Shown here: positions 48,480-62,500 of the stretch, in pieces | Position numbering within the stretch: position 1 is the first letter of the stretch | Layout: each line of letters begins with the position of its first letter | Source: Ascidia mentula | Taxonomy: Eukaryota > Chordata > Ascidiacea > Phlebobranchia > Ascidiidae | DNA: 64,000 nt | Assembly (NCBI GenBank): GCA_947561715.1 | Contig: OX387202.1 | Location: 12,971,001 to 13,035,000 of the forward strand | Reading direction: 5' to 3' | Program-made: the position numbers and the translations under genes | The notes under the pieces: generated by a model | The model's input: the letters and a program-made list of their open reading frames with translations, nothing else | Told to the model about the DNA's origin: nothing | The model's database searches: none

Positions 48480-51169
48480 TTATAATTTGTGCTTCACTGG
48501 TAGTTGTTTATAACCGAGAACATTGCGCGAAGCTGCAATATTCTTGAAAATTCGTTCACCGCTCACAGGATCTTCATAATCTTTGTACAAAACCTCGTTG
48601 TAAAATTTGAAACCCCATTTTTTTGCTCCTGGTCTTGATTTGTCAGAGTTTGCAACCAACACCAACATCGTGCAATTATCTTCAATAGCCATTTCTTCGC
48701 TTCTGTAACAACGGTTTACTATTGCTTAATGTAAAACCTAATGAGGCAATGAGAGGATGGAAAGAACATGGCTGTAACTTTTTCCAAAGCCATAATATCC
48801 ATGAGGGCGTCAGCATGACGGATAAATCATTCGAAAGAAAGTTTACAAATTTCTTGCAGCGCAATTTAGAATTGCTGAATATATTAAATTCAAATTAACC
48901 GAGGTTGAAACTATTTTGAAAATCTATATTTGACTGATCGTCTTTTATCCAAACTGTTTGTTTTTACGGTGGTAAACGAGCGGACATCGTTCACACCTTT
49001 TAGCCTTAACCCAACTAACCTTACAAACATTAAATTTACAAAAAAATCATCATTAACCAGCGAACAGTAAGTTATGAGAAATATACCTCTCCACTAATGC
49101 GGTGGCAAATCCCAATCTCTGATACTGAGGAAGGACAATGCAAATTTCCAAAAGACGGTATCGTTGATTCTGAACAATTTGTGGCACTTCTTTCTCCATA
49201 AAGACATCAAACTGTGTATTTGTCATATATTAGATAACTCAGTTCAGTATTGGTCAATTAAATTTGTTTGAAGTGGTTGCAAAGGTTGGAAACAAGAACC
49301 TCCCATGTAAAAAATATGATTATAAACACACACAAGTTGTTTTGTTGCTGTGTTTTTCTAAATGAAAAAAATCTTCCAAAAGCAGAACATATGCATGAGC
49401 GTCAGCCGAAACAAAATCAAGGATGCCAAAAATACTTTTTTTATGTTTTCTATTGTGTTTCCAACATCCCGCCCTGAAAACAATACGTTACTTTTTTATT
49501 TTGCAGTTGAGGAGGAGCAAATGCCCTCCCATGCCCCCAACCCCCTGGACGCCCAAGAACGCAATTCCTAAAGACATTCTTGCGTCAGTCCTAATAGTAA
49601 ACATCTTTACCACGATGTAATGTTCGATATAGAGGTTTAACTTTACCTTGGCTAATTTATTCAGTGCTGGAGTACTTTCATCCAATCCAAAGTCGTCAGG
49701 GACTACGATTTTCATACCATCTGAAACAAAACCACATGCACACAGCTCTTCCGATTCTGTCTCGAATATACCCCATGATAAACCTTGTGGAACAACTTTC
49801 TGCAAAAAAGAAGTACTTGTAAACGGCAACTTCAGTATTCATATCATCGAATCAAATTAGTTCGGTTTGTTGTTAAAAATTTATAAAAATATGCCGCAAT
49901 ATATTTATGTGAATATGGCAGAAAACGGAATCATTAAAGTGGGCTTATACGCGAATTGAGGTTTATCTTTCCTCATTTCGAAATTTGTTACTGGAAAGTT
50001 GCCGTGGCAACCCCACAAGAGTTTTATTTTGCTGTTTGTACCTTTTCCAACAGCAGTCACTTTTTTCCCATTTTGGACAATATTTGTCCTTACGCCCCAT
50101 GAGTTACCGACTGAAAATATTGTTTTTGAACAGAGCAGCCAAACAATATATGAGCAATTGAATCAAGTTTTTAACTGACCATTTGGCGAGCAAGATCGTC
50201 ATTATAGTCACCAAGCTGCACTGATGAAACCTGATAGGTAAAACAGTGGATCTCCAGCTTTCCTCCCGACACACTTTCGCAATTAAAGTTAAGATATAAA
50301 TCTTTGCGCAGCTTACACAATTCACACATCTACATAAATCTTTCGCGACAACGCGTGGTCAGGTTTGGAACGGAGGTGGCTGTCCATAGGATCCGTTTCA
50401 GTCCGTATGAGCATACGCGCGTAAAAAAGTCGTTTGCTTCTACCCTTTGCGATAGCGTTGTTATGCACAGTGGTTAACGTCCGAAACGTCCGTTTTGTCT
50501 TTCAATACATGGAAAGCAATCATGAAAATAGGAAACAATTCGTTGTTATAAAATATCCTCTTTTTAAGCTTTATTCTTGTTGGTTTGTAAGTGGAACTGT
50601 ACGTTACATAAGTTAACCGCAGACTCCCACTGACGTGCGCAATCAAGCGCAACCCTCGTACGATGACGAATTCTGTGCGTATTGCCTTTCAACGGATGGT
50701 TTGTGATTAATGTTCCTTTTCCTGTATACTGTCCGTTTTCAGCTCGTTCCATGTACGTTATGCGCCGCGCAAAACGAACTTGATGTTATTACAGCACTAG
50801 CCTCTATTAAGGCAAGTGTTTGCTTTCATAAAGTATGTAGGTTGTCACAGTGAATCCAGGACAAAGATTGAATTCCACTGTCACTATCTCATTTAATTTC
50901 CTTTTTATGTTTTTGTCACGCTGTTTCCTAATTCCTATGTACGTACTGCGTTAATAAAATAACAACTGGTTGGATTTAGTATTTTACTTCAAGTTCAACA
51001 TAGGCGAAAGCGTTGTATATACCTTCAAATAGGCTTGGACAAACTTTTCTTTTTCTCGAGGTGACAATCCGACGCATTTCGAAGTTGGTTCTTCATCCAA
51101 ATACACCAGTAGTATTTTCCGTATATTAACCTCGTCCTTAGCTGTCAACAGTCGGAGACTTATCACCAT
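48480..51169 (-). CDS. GNAT-family N-acetyltransferase, copy 6
   Basis: Exons 51023-51169, 49647-49799, 49087-49211, 48480-48702; 648 nt, 215 aa. Open throughout; exon 4 is two codons shorter (AASRNVLGYKQ) without loss of frame. Exon 2 has PDDFG for PDDLG and ends LAK. Exon 4 reads KKWGF, with Trp for the Cys of most copies. Intron 1 carries the hammerhead-like repeat (about 50050-50760). No AG lies just before this ATG (GCATAAAAATG), unlike copies 1, 2 and 8. It is the inverted partner of copy 8. Confidence 0.82.
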
Positions 51170-53279
51170 TTTTATGCTCTAAGTTTCAACCTTCAAATAC
51201 TAAGCTTTTTGCAAAAATGATAGCGAAGAAGTGAATGCTGGGCAAGTGTGAAACTGTCCGCTTCAGACTTATGTCATATTCCACACATGAGTCTAACACG
51301 ATTCACCGTATTATCATATTCTGTGTATGTTTCCTCGCCTCATCAAAAAATTGCATTTGCACCTATTTAGAGTGTGACTTATACGCCAACAACACAAGTT
51401 CCACTAAAGCTCGCATTGACCAAGTTCATTTCTGTGTGCAACCCAAACTTATAGTTACAGCACTCATGCGTGACAGTAACGCTCCGGTGATCAAGCAGTG
51501 AAATGCAATATTGAGTGCGGTTCGAGCAGTGAAGAGAAAATTATATTTTCTGTGCAAACTTTGCCAGCTTCATGTAATGATAGGTGTAATGTAGTAGGGG
51601 ACTATTTAATTTTCATGTGATGAAATACATTACATTTAATCAAAATCCATAGCCTACATTTAAAACACCAAAACCTATGTTAATTGCTCATCGTTTGAAG
51701 TCCTTGGTTCATTTGACCCAAGTTAGCTCTGCGCTTGCAAAATGCCCGCAAAATTATACTACAAAATGTGTTATTTCACACAAAATAAACCGAAATAGCA
51801 AGTAGACTTGGTTATATTCTGGAGACTTGGCGATGGGCCAATCATACGTAAACGATACCAAAGTCTTAAAACGACTTGCAAAGGCACGGTTTATATAAAT
51901 ACCCACGAGGAGACGATAAAAGTAGTTTCTGATTCTTTCACCTTCTGATGACAATTAAGGACTCAACTAACTTTACTGTATGGTTCTTCCCAAACCACCA
52001 AACACAACCCTAGAACCTCAATTATGATCCCTACCCTAACGGTGTCTTCCTAATTTGGAAAAAGCCCTGGGCCATGCAACAACGGCTCACAGCGAAGGTA
52101 CCTCACACTGGCTTCGCTCAATGAGCGTCTGGTTGATAAAAACGTGAACCAATCAGCGAACGGCACGTAAATCAATGGCGCGTTACAGAAAGTGGCAAAC
52201 ATAGAAAAAGACTGCAGTGTGGAAATAAATATGAAGGGAATTTGATCAAACGTGAGTGCAGGAAAGCAAAGTAAGTAAATGAATGGTGCTGTGCGTTGTG
52301 TGCAAATGTAATAAAGAGTGCTTTAAATAAACAAGATAGATAATAAAGAAGAGCATAAAAAAAATATTAGTGCAATTTTTCGTTTTCGCCACATTCTCCC
52401 CAACTGAAAGACAGTCCCACTCCGTTGGGACTATATTGTCAAAGTAGTAATTGGAATCTCTGTGAGCTGGGGTCTCGGCCGTCGTTGCCAGCAACAAAAA
52501 AATAATCACTTTAATCTTTTTCCGGGAGTAGACAAAACGACAATCTTTCAATAAAAACTAAGTGGCGTGATAAATAAACCAATAACTGCTCCCTGTGATC
52601 TCGTTGAGTCGTCTTTTTTAAAGGATATGCGTAGCATTACCAATTATAAATGCCTCGTCTCACCAGAAAAATATCATGTCGCAGTAACAGTTTTATTACT
52701 TGTTGCCCTGTTCCTTGTTTTAATGCAAAACTGCTATGAGTTAGTTTCGCAATGCTTCCCATTCCAGCATATAGCTCGTTGACAGTTCCTGCATGACTAC
52801 GTTAGCGCTTTCTGTGACGTAACGCAACAAATATGTCGCTTTCACACGATCGCTTTCGCCGGGGTCCGCTTTAAGCTACTTTTGTTGTCAAAATTTGTTA
52901 AAAGTGATGATCATGAAATTGATTGCTGGAAAATTGCTTGAGCACATGGGCTGTTTATTATGCCCCCATATATAGACTAGATATTTTCCACAAAACCTTT
53001 TATACCATTAAAAACTATTAGTTGCAATATCTTTTTTACCGAAAAGTTTCGACAAAATGTTTTCTTTGACGCAAACTGAAAAGAAAATGCCCGTGACGTA
53101 AGTGACAACAAATATATCATTCTCTTGTAAATACCCTATTTCCTTTACTCATCAAATCCAATTTCACCGTTTCTAGTTGCTTTATTATTGTAGTTATTGT
53201 GCGACAGCAAATCTTACCTTGGAACGATACATTTTGTTTTGGGGGTCAATAGGTCGTCGCAACAACATACGTTGGTCCA

Positions 53280-55400
53280 TTATAGTTTGTGCTTCACTGG
53301 TAGTTGTTTATACCAGACAACAGCGCTGGTGTGTGACATTTCAATATTCTTGAAAATTCGTTCACCGCTCACTGGATCTTCATAATCCTTGTACAATACC
53401 TCGCTGTAAAACTTAAACCCGCACTTTTTTGCCAATGATCTTAATTTGTAAGTGTTTGTAACTACCACCAACATCGTGCAATTGTCTTCAATGGCCCTTT
53501 CTTCGATTCTGTGAAAAAAAGATTTTATTGACCATTGTAAAACGTGTAATGGGTTGTAACAGAAACATGGTACGGTGTGCGTATGCGAAGTTGAAGCAGG
53601 AAAACCGAAATACGGATAAGGAGATGTTAGAAGAGCAACTTTTATCTGGAATCGGCAAAGACCCAGAAAAATAATTATGTATTTTCTCAGAGTTTCAGTG
53701 AAGGAAATGATCACAAATCCTTTGTAACCTAATTCCAAATTCGTCAATATTAGGCGAAGGTTCACCGAATTCTAACTAAACGGGGGTTCCTGTATTCCTT
53801 ATTTCAAAAATACATTTTACGCCAAATTTTTGTGTTTAGACTTGTAAACGAAAATACATCGTTATTAGCTTTAAGCTTTCAAAACCAACCAAGACTATGT
53901 AGTTTGCAAAAAACATCGAAGAACAAACATTAAGTTATTAGCAAAATACCTTTCTGTTAATACGGTGGCGAATCCCGACCTCTGATACTGAGGAAGAACA
54001 ATGCAAGTTTCCAAAAGACGGTATCGTTGATTCTGAACTATTTGTGGCACTTCTTTCTCCATAAATTCATCAAACTGTGCATTTTTGTGATATATAAAAG
54101 TTGATTCAGTTCAGTATTGGTTAAATAAATTTGTTTGAAGTAGTCGGACAGGTTGGAAACACTAAGTTTATCTCTTGCAGTAGAAATAAGTTACAATGCG
54201 AATCTTGTTGCGAGATCATGATCAACTTGGACTGGAAGAGTTTAACAAATACTTTTTGTTTTATTCTATTTTATTAAACCACGAAATTGTGTTTTTTAAC
54301 GTATACTCATAGCAGTGTTTTGCTTTTTTTGGATTTTCCGTTTTTAAATCGAAGAAAGCAATCCTCATTTTGAAAACACAACATACCCAAGGGGGCCCGT
54401 CAAAAAACAGGCAGGGGAACAAACTTTTTTTAATGTAACTTTGGAATCTCTGTGAGCTGGGGTCTCGGCCGTCGTTGCCAGCAACAACAAAATAATCACT
54501 ATAATCTACAAAGAGTGTTTAACTTTACTGTGGCCAATTTATTCAGTACTGGAGTACTTTCATCCAATCCAAGGTCGCCGTGAACTATGAATTTCGTTCC
54601 GTCAGAAACAAAACCACACGCACACAGCTCATCCGATTCTGTCTCGAATATACCCCATGATAAACCTTGTGGAACGACTTTCTGCAAAAAAGGAGTACTG
54701 GCAAACGGTAAATTATTTCTTCTTTTAACACATGGAAAGCAATCATGCAAATAGGAAACATTTGGTTGCTATCAAATATACTCTTTTAAATCTTTACACT
54801 GGTTGGTTTGTAAGTGGAGCAGCACATGTTTGTAGCAGTTGGCTGCAGACTCTTATTTATCGTACGTAACCAAGCGCAACTCTCGTACGGTGACGAATTC
54901 TGTGCGTATTGCCTTTCAACGGATGGTTTGGGATTAATGTTCCCTTTCCTGTATATATACTGTCCGTTTTCAGCTCGTTCCATGTACGTTATGCGCCGCG
55001 CAAAACGAACTTGATGTTATTACAGCACTAGCCTCTATTAAGTCAAGTGCTTGCTTTTATAAAGTATGTAGGATGTCACAGTGAATCCAGGACAAAGATT
55101 GAATTCCACTGTCACTATCTCATTTAATTTCCTTTTTATGTTTTTGTCACGCTGTTTCCTAATTCCTATGTACGTAGTGCGTTAATAAAATAACAACTGG
55201 TTGGATTTAGTATTTTACTTCAAGTTCAACATAGGCGAAAGCGTTGTATATACCTTCAAATAGGCTTGGACAAACTTTTCTTTTTCTCGAGGTGACAATC
55301 CGACGCATTTCGAAGTTGGTTCTTCATCCAAATACACCAGTAGTATTTTCCGTATATTTGCCTCGTCCTTAGCCGTCAACAGTCGGAGACTTATCACCAT
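53280..55400 (-). CDS. GNAT-family N-acetyltransferase, copy 7
   Basis: Exons 55254-55400, 54529-54681, 53950-54074, 53280-53508; 217 aa, intact. Exon 1 equals copy 6 except Ala for Val; exon 2 is divergent (SDGTKFIVHGDLG); exon 3 has LPQYQRSGFATV (Ser for Leu in the acetyl-CoA loop); exon 4 is the most divergent of the complete copies (VVVTNTYKLRSLAKKCGF, NIEMSHTSAVVW). The 5' flank (55400-56600) is almost the same as that of copy 6 (51170-52420), so exon 1 and flank were copied recently while exons 2-4 are older. It stands head-to-head with copy 8. Confidence 0.82.
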
Positions 55401-57198
55401 TTTTATGCTCTAAGTTTCAACATTCAAATACTAAGCTTTTTGCAAAAATGATAGCGAAGAAGTGAATGCTGGGCAAGTGTGAAACTGTCCGCTTCAGACT
55501 TATGTCATATTCCACACATGAGTCTAACACGATTCACCGTATTATCATATTCTGTGTATGTTTCCTCGCCTCATCAAAAAATTGGCATTTGCACCTATTT
55601 AGAGTGTGACTTATACGCCAACAACACAAGTTCCACTAAAGCTCGCATTGGCCAAGTTTATTTCTGTGTGCAACCCAAACTTCTAGTTACAGCACTCATG
55701 CGTGACAATAACGCTCCGGTGAACAAGCAGTGAAATGCAATAATACGTGCGGTTCCAGCAGTGACGAGAAAATTATATTTTTTTTGCAAACTTTGCCAGC
55801 TTCATGTAATGATAGGTGTAATGTAGTAGGGGACTATTTAATTTTCATGTGATGAAATACATTACATTTAATCAAAATCCATAGCCTACATCTAAAACAT
55901 CAAAGCCTATGTTAATTGTATATCGTTTGAAGTCCTTGGTTCATTTGACCCAAGTTAGCTCTGCGAACTGAAATAGCAAGTAGGCTTGGTTATATTCAAG
56001 AGATTTGGCGACGGGACAATCATGCGTATACGATACCAAAGTGTAACAAAAAGTTTAAAAGCAGAAGCACGATATACATAAAAACACAAGAGCAAACGAT
56101 GAATTGTAGTATCCGATTATTTCACCTTTTAATAATACGACACAAATAACCCTAATGCATGGTTCTGCCCTCACCACAAAACACAACACTAGAACCTCAA
56201 TTATGATCCCTACCCTAACGCTATCCCCTAATTGGGAAAAGGTCCTGGACCCTGTAATAACGACTTACTACTAAGCGAAAGTACCTCAAACTGCTTTCAC
56301 TAAATGGGCGTCTTGTTAATAAAACCGTGAACCAATCAGCGAACGACACGCGAATCAATGGCACGTTGCAGGGAGTGCATAACATAGAAAAAGACTTGCA
56401 GAGCGGAAATAAATACGAAGAGGAAATTGATAAAAGGTGCAGTAGTGCAGGAAACCGATGTAAGCAAATGAATGGTGCGTTGTGTTGTGCGCATATTAAT
56501 AAAGTTTGTCTTAAATAAACAAAACAAAAAAGTATTAGTGCAATTTGACGTTTTCGCCACATTCCCCCTTACCCAAAGACTGTCCCACGCCACTAGGACT
56601 ACGTTTCCTATTTTGATAAGAAAAACGCCTTCCAGCGTTCTCGCCCTGTTTGCATGCCGAATTTCAGACGACTCGTGGACTGTGTGGTTGGCGGTTCACC
56701 AGAGCATCACCAAGTTTAATTCGCTTAATGTAACTTGCTATTTCGGTTCATTTGAAAAAAAGATGGCACATTATATGGTAAAGTTATGCGGAGCCCTTTG
56801 CATATGAGCCAAGGACTATTTATTTTGATTAAATGTAATGTAATTTCGCCTATATTTGTATCAAGTTACAGAAATAAATAATTTGCACTTTACTGCTCGA
56901 ACCGTAACTAAGAGCAAGTCAATATTTGTTCACAGGCGCGTTGCGGTCACGCGAGAGTGCTGTAACTAGCAATTTGGGTTGCACACAGAAATGAACTTGG
57001 TCAATGCGAGCTGGGTATTTTCTAATGTTGCGAGAAATCTCACGCGGAATATAATAATGCGGAGAATCGTGTTAGACACATGTGTGGAATATGATATAAG
57101 TCTGAAGCAGTTAGTTTTACACTTACCCAGCATTTACTTGTTCGTTAACATTTTTGCGAAATGCTTTGTATTTGAAGGTTGAAACTTAGAACAGAAAA

Positions 57199-60006
57199 AT
57201 GGTGTTAAGTCTCCGACTGTTGACGGCTAAGGACGAGGTTAATATACGGAAAATACTACTGGTGTATTTGGAGACGGAACCAACTTCAAAATGCGTCGGA
57301 TTGTCACCTCGAGAAAAAGAAAAGTTTGTTCAAGCCTACTTGAAGGTACAAATATCGCTTGCACCTATGTTGAACTTGAAGTCAAATACCAAATCAAACC
57401 GGTTGTTATTTTATTAACGCAATACGTACATAGGAATTAGCGTGTTGAAAAAGGTAATTAAATGAAATATTAACAGTACAATTTAATCTATCTTTGATTC
57501 GTTGTTAGATTAAAGATACTGTATAGAAGCCAGCACTTGCGTTAATAGAGGCTAGTGCTGTAATAACATCAAGTTCATATATGTGTGTGGCGCTTTAACG
57601 TACATTAAACGCAACAGAAAACGGATAATATACAGGTAAAGGTACAGTAATTCAGAACCATCCGTTAAAAGACACTACACACATAATTTGTCATGGTACG
57701 ATGTTCCGCTTGATTGCGCACGTCAGTGGGAGTCTGCGGCTAACTTATGTAACGCACAGCACACAGAATTTGTCATGGTACGATGTTCCGCTTGATTGCG
57801 CACGTCATTGGCAGTCTGCGGTTAACTTATGTAACGCACAGCTCCACTTACAAACCAACTAGAGTAAATATTAAACAGAGGATATTTTTTAACAACGAAT
57901 TGTTTCCTATTTTCATGATTGCTTTCCATGTATTGAAAGACAAAACGGACGTTTCGGACGTTAACCACTGTGCATAACAACGCCATCGCAAAGGGTCGAA
58001 ACAAACAACTTTTTTACGCGCGTATGCTCATACGGACTGAAACCGATCCTATGGACAGCCACCTTCGTTCCAAACCCGACCACGCGTTGTCGCGAAAGAT
58101 TTATTTAGATGTGTGAATTTTGTAAGCTGCGCAAAGACTTGTATCTTAACTTCAATTGCGAAAGTGTGTCTGGAGGAAAGCTGGAGATCCACTGTTTCAC
58201 CTATCATGTTTCATCAGTGCAGCTTGGTGACTATAATGATGATCTTGCTCGCCAAACGGTCAGTCAAAAACTTGATTCAATTGCTCATATATTGTTTGGC
58301 TGCTCTGTTCAAAAACAATATTTTCAGTCGGTAACTCATGGGGCGTAAGGACAAATATTGTCCAAAATGGGAAAAAAAGTGACTGCTGTTTTAAAAGGTA
58401 CAAACAGCAAAATAAAACTCTTTTGGGGTTGCCACGGCAACTTTCCAGTGACATATTTCGATATGAGAAAAGCTAAACCTCAATTCGCGTATAAGCCCAC
58501 TTTAATGATTCCGTTTTCTGCAAAATTCACATAAATATATTGCGACATATTTTCATATTTTTTAACAACAAACCGAACTTAATTTTTAACATCAAACCGA
58601 ACTAATTTGATTTGATGATATGAATACTGATATTAATATTGCCGTTTACAAGTACTGCTTTTTTTACTCCTTTTTTGCAGAAAGTTGTTCCACAAGGTTT
58701 ATCATGGGGTATATTCGAGACCGAATCGGATGAGCTGTGTGCATGTGGTTTTGTTTCAGATGGGATGAAAATCGTAGTCCCTGACGACCTTGGATTGGAT
58801 GAAAGTACTCCAGCACTGAATAAATTAGCCAGGGTAAAGTTAAACCCTCTATATCGAAGATTACATCGTGGTAAAGATGTTTACCATTAGGACTGACGCA
58901 AGAATGTCTTTGGGGATTGCGTTCTTCGGCGTACAGGGAGTTGGGGGCATGGGAGGGCATTTTGCTCCTCCTCAACTGCAAAATAAAAAAGTAACGCATT
59001 GTTTTCAGGGCGGGATGTTGGAAACACAATAGAAAACACAAAAAAGTATTTTTTGCATCCTTGATTTTGTTTCTGTTGACGCTCATGCATATGTTCTGCT
59101 TTTGGAAGAATTTTTTCATTTAGAAAAACACAGCAACAAAACAACTTGTGTGTGTTTATAATCGTATTTTTTGCAAGGGAGGTTCTTGTTTCCAACCTTT
59201 GCAACCACTTCAAACAAATTTAATTGACCAATACTGAACTGAGTTATCTAATATATGACAAATACACAGTTTGATGAGTTTATGGAGAAAGAAGTGCCAC
59301 AAATTGTTCAGAATCAACGATACCGTCTTTTGGAAACTTGCATTGTTCTTCCCCAGTATCAGAGATTGGGATTTGCCACCGCATTCGAGGAGAGGTATAT
59401 TTCTCATAACTTACCGTTCGCTGGGTAATGATGATTTTTTGTAAATTTAATGTTTGTAAGCTTAGTGGGGTTAAGGCTAAAAGCTGTGAACAATGTCCGC
59501 TCGTTTACCACCGTAAAATCAAACTATTTGGATAAAAGACGATCGGTCAAATATAGATTTTCAAAATAGATTCAACCTCGGTTAATTTGAATTTAATATA
59601 TTCAGCAATTCTAAATTGCGCTGCAAGAAATTTGTAAACTTTCTTTCGAACGATTTATCCGTCATGCTGACGCCCTCGTGGATATTATGGTTTTGGAAAA
59701 AGTTACAGCCGTGTTCTTCCTATCCTCTCATTGCCTCATTAGGTTTTACATTAAGCAATAATAAACCGTTATTACAGAATCGAAGAAATGGCTATTGAAG
59801 ACAATTGCACGATGTTGGTGCTGGTTGCAAACACTGACAAATCAAGACCAGCAACAAAAAAATGGGGTTTCAACATTTACAACGAGGTTTTGTACAAGGA
59901 TTATGAAGATCCAGTGAGCGGTGAACGAATATTCAAGAATATTGCAACTTGGCGCACTGGCGCTGTTCTCGGTTATAAACAACTACCAGTGAAGCACAAA
60001 TTATAA
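57199..60006 (+). CDS. GNAT-family N-acetyltransferase, copy 8
   Basis: Exons 57199-57345, 58681-58833, 59270-59394, 59778-60006; 654 nt, 217 aa, used as the reference model. Residues 1-49: MVLSLRLLTAKDEVN...KFVQAYLK. Residues 50-100: KVVPQGLSWGIFETESDEL, CGFVSDG, DDLGLDEST. Residues 101-142: EKEVPQIVQ, ETCIVLPQYQRLGFATA with Q131-x-x-G134-x-A136 as acetyl-CoA loop. Residues 143-217: MAIEDNCTMLVLVANTD, KKWGF (171-173), VLYKDYEDPVSGERIF, KQLPVKHKL. No signal peptide, so probably cytosolic. TTAGAACAG/AAAAATG at the start could be a trans-splice acceptor. AATAAA at 60078-60083. What amine it acetylates is unknown. Confidence 0.85.
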
Positions 60007-60921
60007 CAGATCTACGTGGATTGTCGACCACCAATTGATCTTCAAAACAAAATGCACCGCTCCATGTTAAAATTTGCAATAAAGGAACTAGAAAATTGTG
60101 AAACGATTGAGTGGGATTTGATGTATAAAAGGAAATAAGAAATTTACTGGAGAATGAATTATTTGTGGTCACTTGTAACTATTATTTTTCAAAGGGATCA
60201 ATTGGCTGCCGTTGCAATTAGTACACAGCAAGGTTTAGTAATAGCAAAAATGCTTGTGCAACCAAGAATCTCAATGCCGCTAGAGTTCAGGTTTACGATG
60301 TGATAATATGAAGTGAGACAGAATGAATCGTTGCGAACTGCATTCCTGGTATATATTATTGTTATTGACATTCATAGTGCAGCCCTGGAGTTGCTTCGCA
60401 AGTTTTAATTTGGCCCATGGAGAAATTTGATTTGAAACCCCTGGCATTCTTGTTTTCATTCCCGTGTCATCGACCACAAGGTTTTCGTTCACTTAAAACA
60501 ACCAATATCACACACGTAAATGCAAAAGAATAACGAATTGTAAACGGAAGTTGTATGCGAGAGCCTGAAACAGGCATACTCATTGTGGTTTACGAATGAT
60601 TTTGGTTTTATAGGAACGCTGTACTTACCTCGTCTATCAATCATGTTTGTTAATCAGCCAATTATGGTTACGTGGGCACAAAATAACGTCACATTTAAAA
60701 ATGCCAAGACAACAATTGACAAACATAATATATTTTGTTACTGTTATCATCCTATGCTCATTTACGCCTCAAGTGGCTTGCTTTGAGTGTGATTGACATA
60801 AAAGTCATCGAAGACAGACTTGACAGTTTAATATACGCTATTAACAAAATGACTGCAATATCACAATGGTAAATATAACACTTTCCGCTTACGTTTAAAT
60901 AAATGGTAGCCTGTTGTCATT

Positions 60922-61495
60922 TTACATTTCAGAACATATCAAGTATTCGTGACGCAAACTACAATGGTTATTCCACGCAACAGGGACCAGACGAAGTTTC
61001 ACTGCAACCATCGGCGAGTGAAAGATGTTGGTCACCTTCGTGTCCGTATCGCTGTTGCCTTGGAAATCCTGAAGTGTTTAATAAAACAAGTGTTTTCAGA
61101 CAGTACCAGCTTAAAGACAAAACTCAATAAAACTAGAAAACTGTAATATCAGTTAGAACTATAGTGATTAATCAACAGCTTTCGAAGAATCCTACCTCAG
61201 CTTTGCTCCCTGAAAAATCCGTCACTGTTATCCAGTCACTGTCGAAAGGACCCATAACTTAATCTGGTACTGTGTAACCCATTCACCTGTAGTAGAACCG
61301 TTGTTTCCCTGCGTTATGACGCCAGTTACTTTAGTCGCTCTGTCCAAATCCACTTGAATCCATTGTATGATGGCTTCTAAGTTGTTATAACATGGTCAAA
61401 GATACAGTTAACCTTTCTCCCCATTTACATACTGGTTTTAATAGCCCATGCCCCGCCATGTAAGCCTGGTCTATTGGGTGTGCTCAGTCTTCCGA
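60922..61495 (-). pseudogene. Decayed inverted copy of the discoidin gene
   Basis: Exon iii 60922-61068 is open (HSPMVAVKLRLVPVAWN, LICSEM, stop). Exon ii 61196-61384 has lost one base (CAGATTAAGTTATGGG for CAGATTAAATATATGGG), and its acceptor TAG has become TAA. About 61434-61495 keeps only the end of exon i (RLSTPNRPGLHGGAW), followed by AAAACCAGTATGTAAAT. The transposon seen in the left-arm copy is absent. Confidence 0.75.
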
Positions 61496-61633
61496 AACCA
61501 AAGGCCATCAACCTATCCTCGAAAAAACATGGCATTATGTACTAGTCAAAGCAAATCAGCAGTTAGTAACAGCGGTCCCGTCAAACATGCAAGGAAGTAA
61601 CTTGGCTTAACTGCTGAGATATAAACGATACAT

Positions 61634-62500
61634 GTGTTATATAATGCGCAACTGTATGTATGTCATCATTCATGGGCTTCCTCTAAAGTGAATTTCCTTT
61701 GCAATTGGTTTGAATTATGGCAGAATGACAATAACGATCACAAGTCCATTTATCATTTGCCTCAGGAAGAAGCAAAAGAGTGCTGTTTTCTTCATGGGAC
61801 ATCTCACCAACCCGGACATGTTTATAGATCTATTATCCTAGGTGAAGCATGTCGTTTGCGTCGCCTGGATGAAAAACATGACCACTACCTACAAAGCCTG
61901 GATAGACTTCAAGCTAAGTGTAGAAAATCGGGCTTCTCAAAGAACGCAATTACTGCAAATATTGCAGAGGCACGAACTTGGACACAACGCTTTCGCAATG
62001 CCAACACAAAGGGCAAAGTCTCAATGATTGCTTGGGGTACCGCCTTTCTCAAGTGCTTAAACTAACACAAAAAAAGAAACAATTGAAAAACCATGCAAGA
62101 AGTATTTACAATTGACCGCCGTCTTTGGGAAATATTCTGACCAATTACCTGCAACTGCAATTGTAAATAGACTGCAGCAGTCCCGCGGGCAGTTACGCTT
62201 GTAGATGGTGCGCAATGTGCGGACACCATCATGGTAACCATGAATCTATGGTTGTTGAATGGAAAACAATGACGACGAAAACAGGTAAAGAATACAAATT
62301 AACGCAACATTTAACCTGTGCAAGTTATGACATTTACGTTGCAACACCTGTAATGAACAGCACGTTGGTCAGATTAAAAATAGATTTCCAAAACGATGGA
62401 CATGTAACACCCACTATTACAAACCATGAACATTTTGACGCAATGCCTTATTGGCAACATTGCACGAGTATTGCACATCCTATCGCATGATGCATTGCAC
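61634..62500 (+). mobile_element. Penelope-like fragment, copy 2
   Basis: Best preserved stretch: 61634-62065 reads HQPGHVYRSIILGEACRLRR, HYLQSLDRLQAKCRKSGFSK and AWGTAFLKCLN, the region after the reverse transcriptase in Penelope-like elements. After a stop and frameshifts, 62215-62490 continues GKEYKLTQHLTCASYDIYV, the GIY-YIG approach. Confidence 0.6.

Larger units (their letters stand above)
44290..52420. repeat. Left arm of a large inverted duplication
   Basis: Successive blocks match the right arm (56280-64000) in reverse order and orientation: GNAT exon 4, 3' flank, Penelope-like fragment, discoidin exons, GNAT copy 6, its intron-1 repeat, 5' flank. Differences are insertions: the hAT element at 46148-46846 and the fold-back at 47571-47750 are only here; a second Penelope-like copy is only in the other arm. 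Confidence 0.8.

Noticed and set aside
49488..49829. Long minus frame extending beyond GNAT copy 6 exon 2 into both introns
   Set aside because: The acceptor TTTTTTGCAG and donor GTAAAG bound a 153-nt exon equal in length to all other copies.
51235..55733. Open frames at 51235-51501 and 55479-55733 with a shared C-terminal peptide (ANNTSSTKARI, TALMRD)
   Set aside because: The homologous flanks at 19760-19920 and 11060-11220 carry stops and frame changes, so similarity is due to duplicated flank, not a conserved gene.
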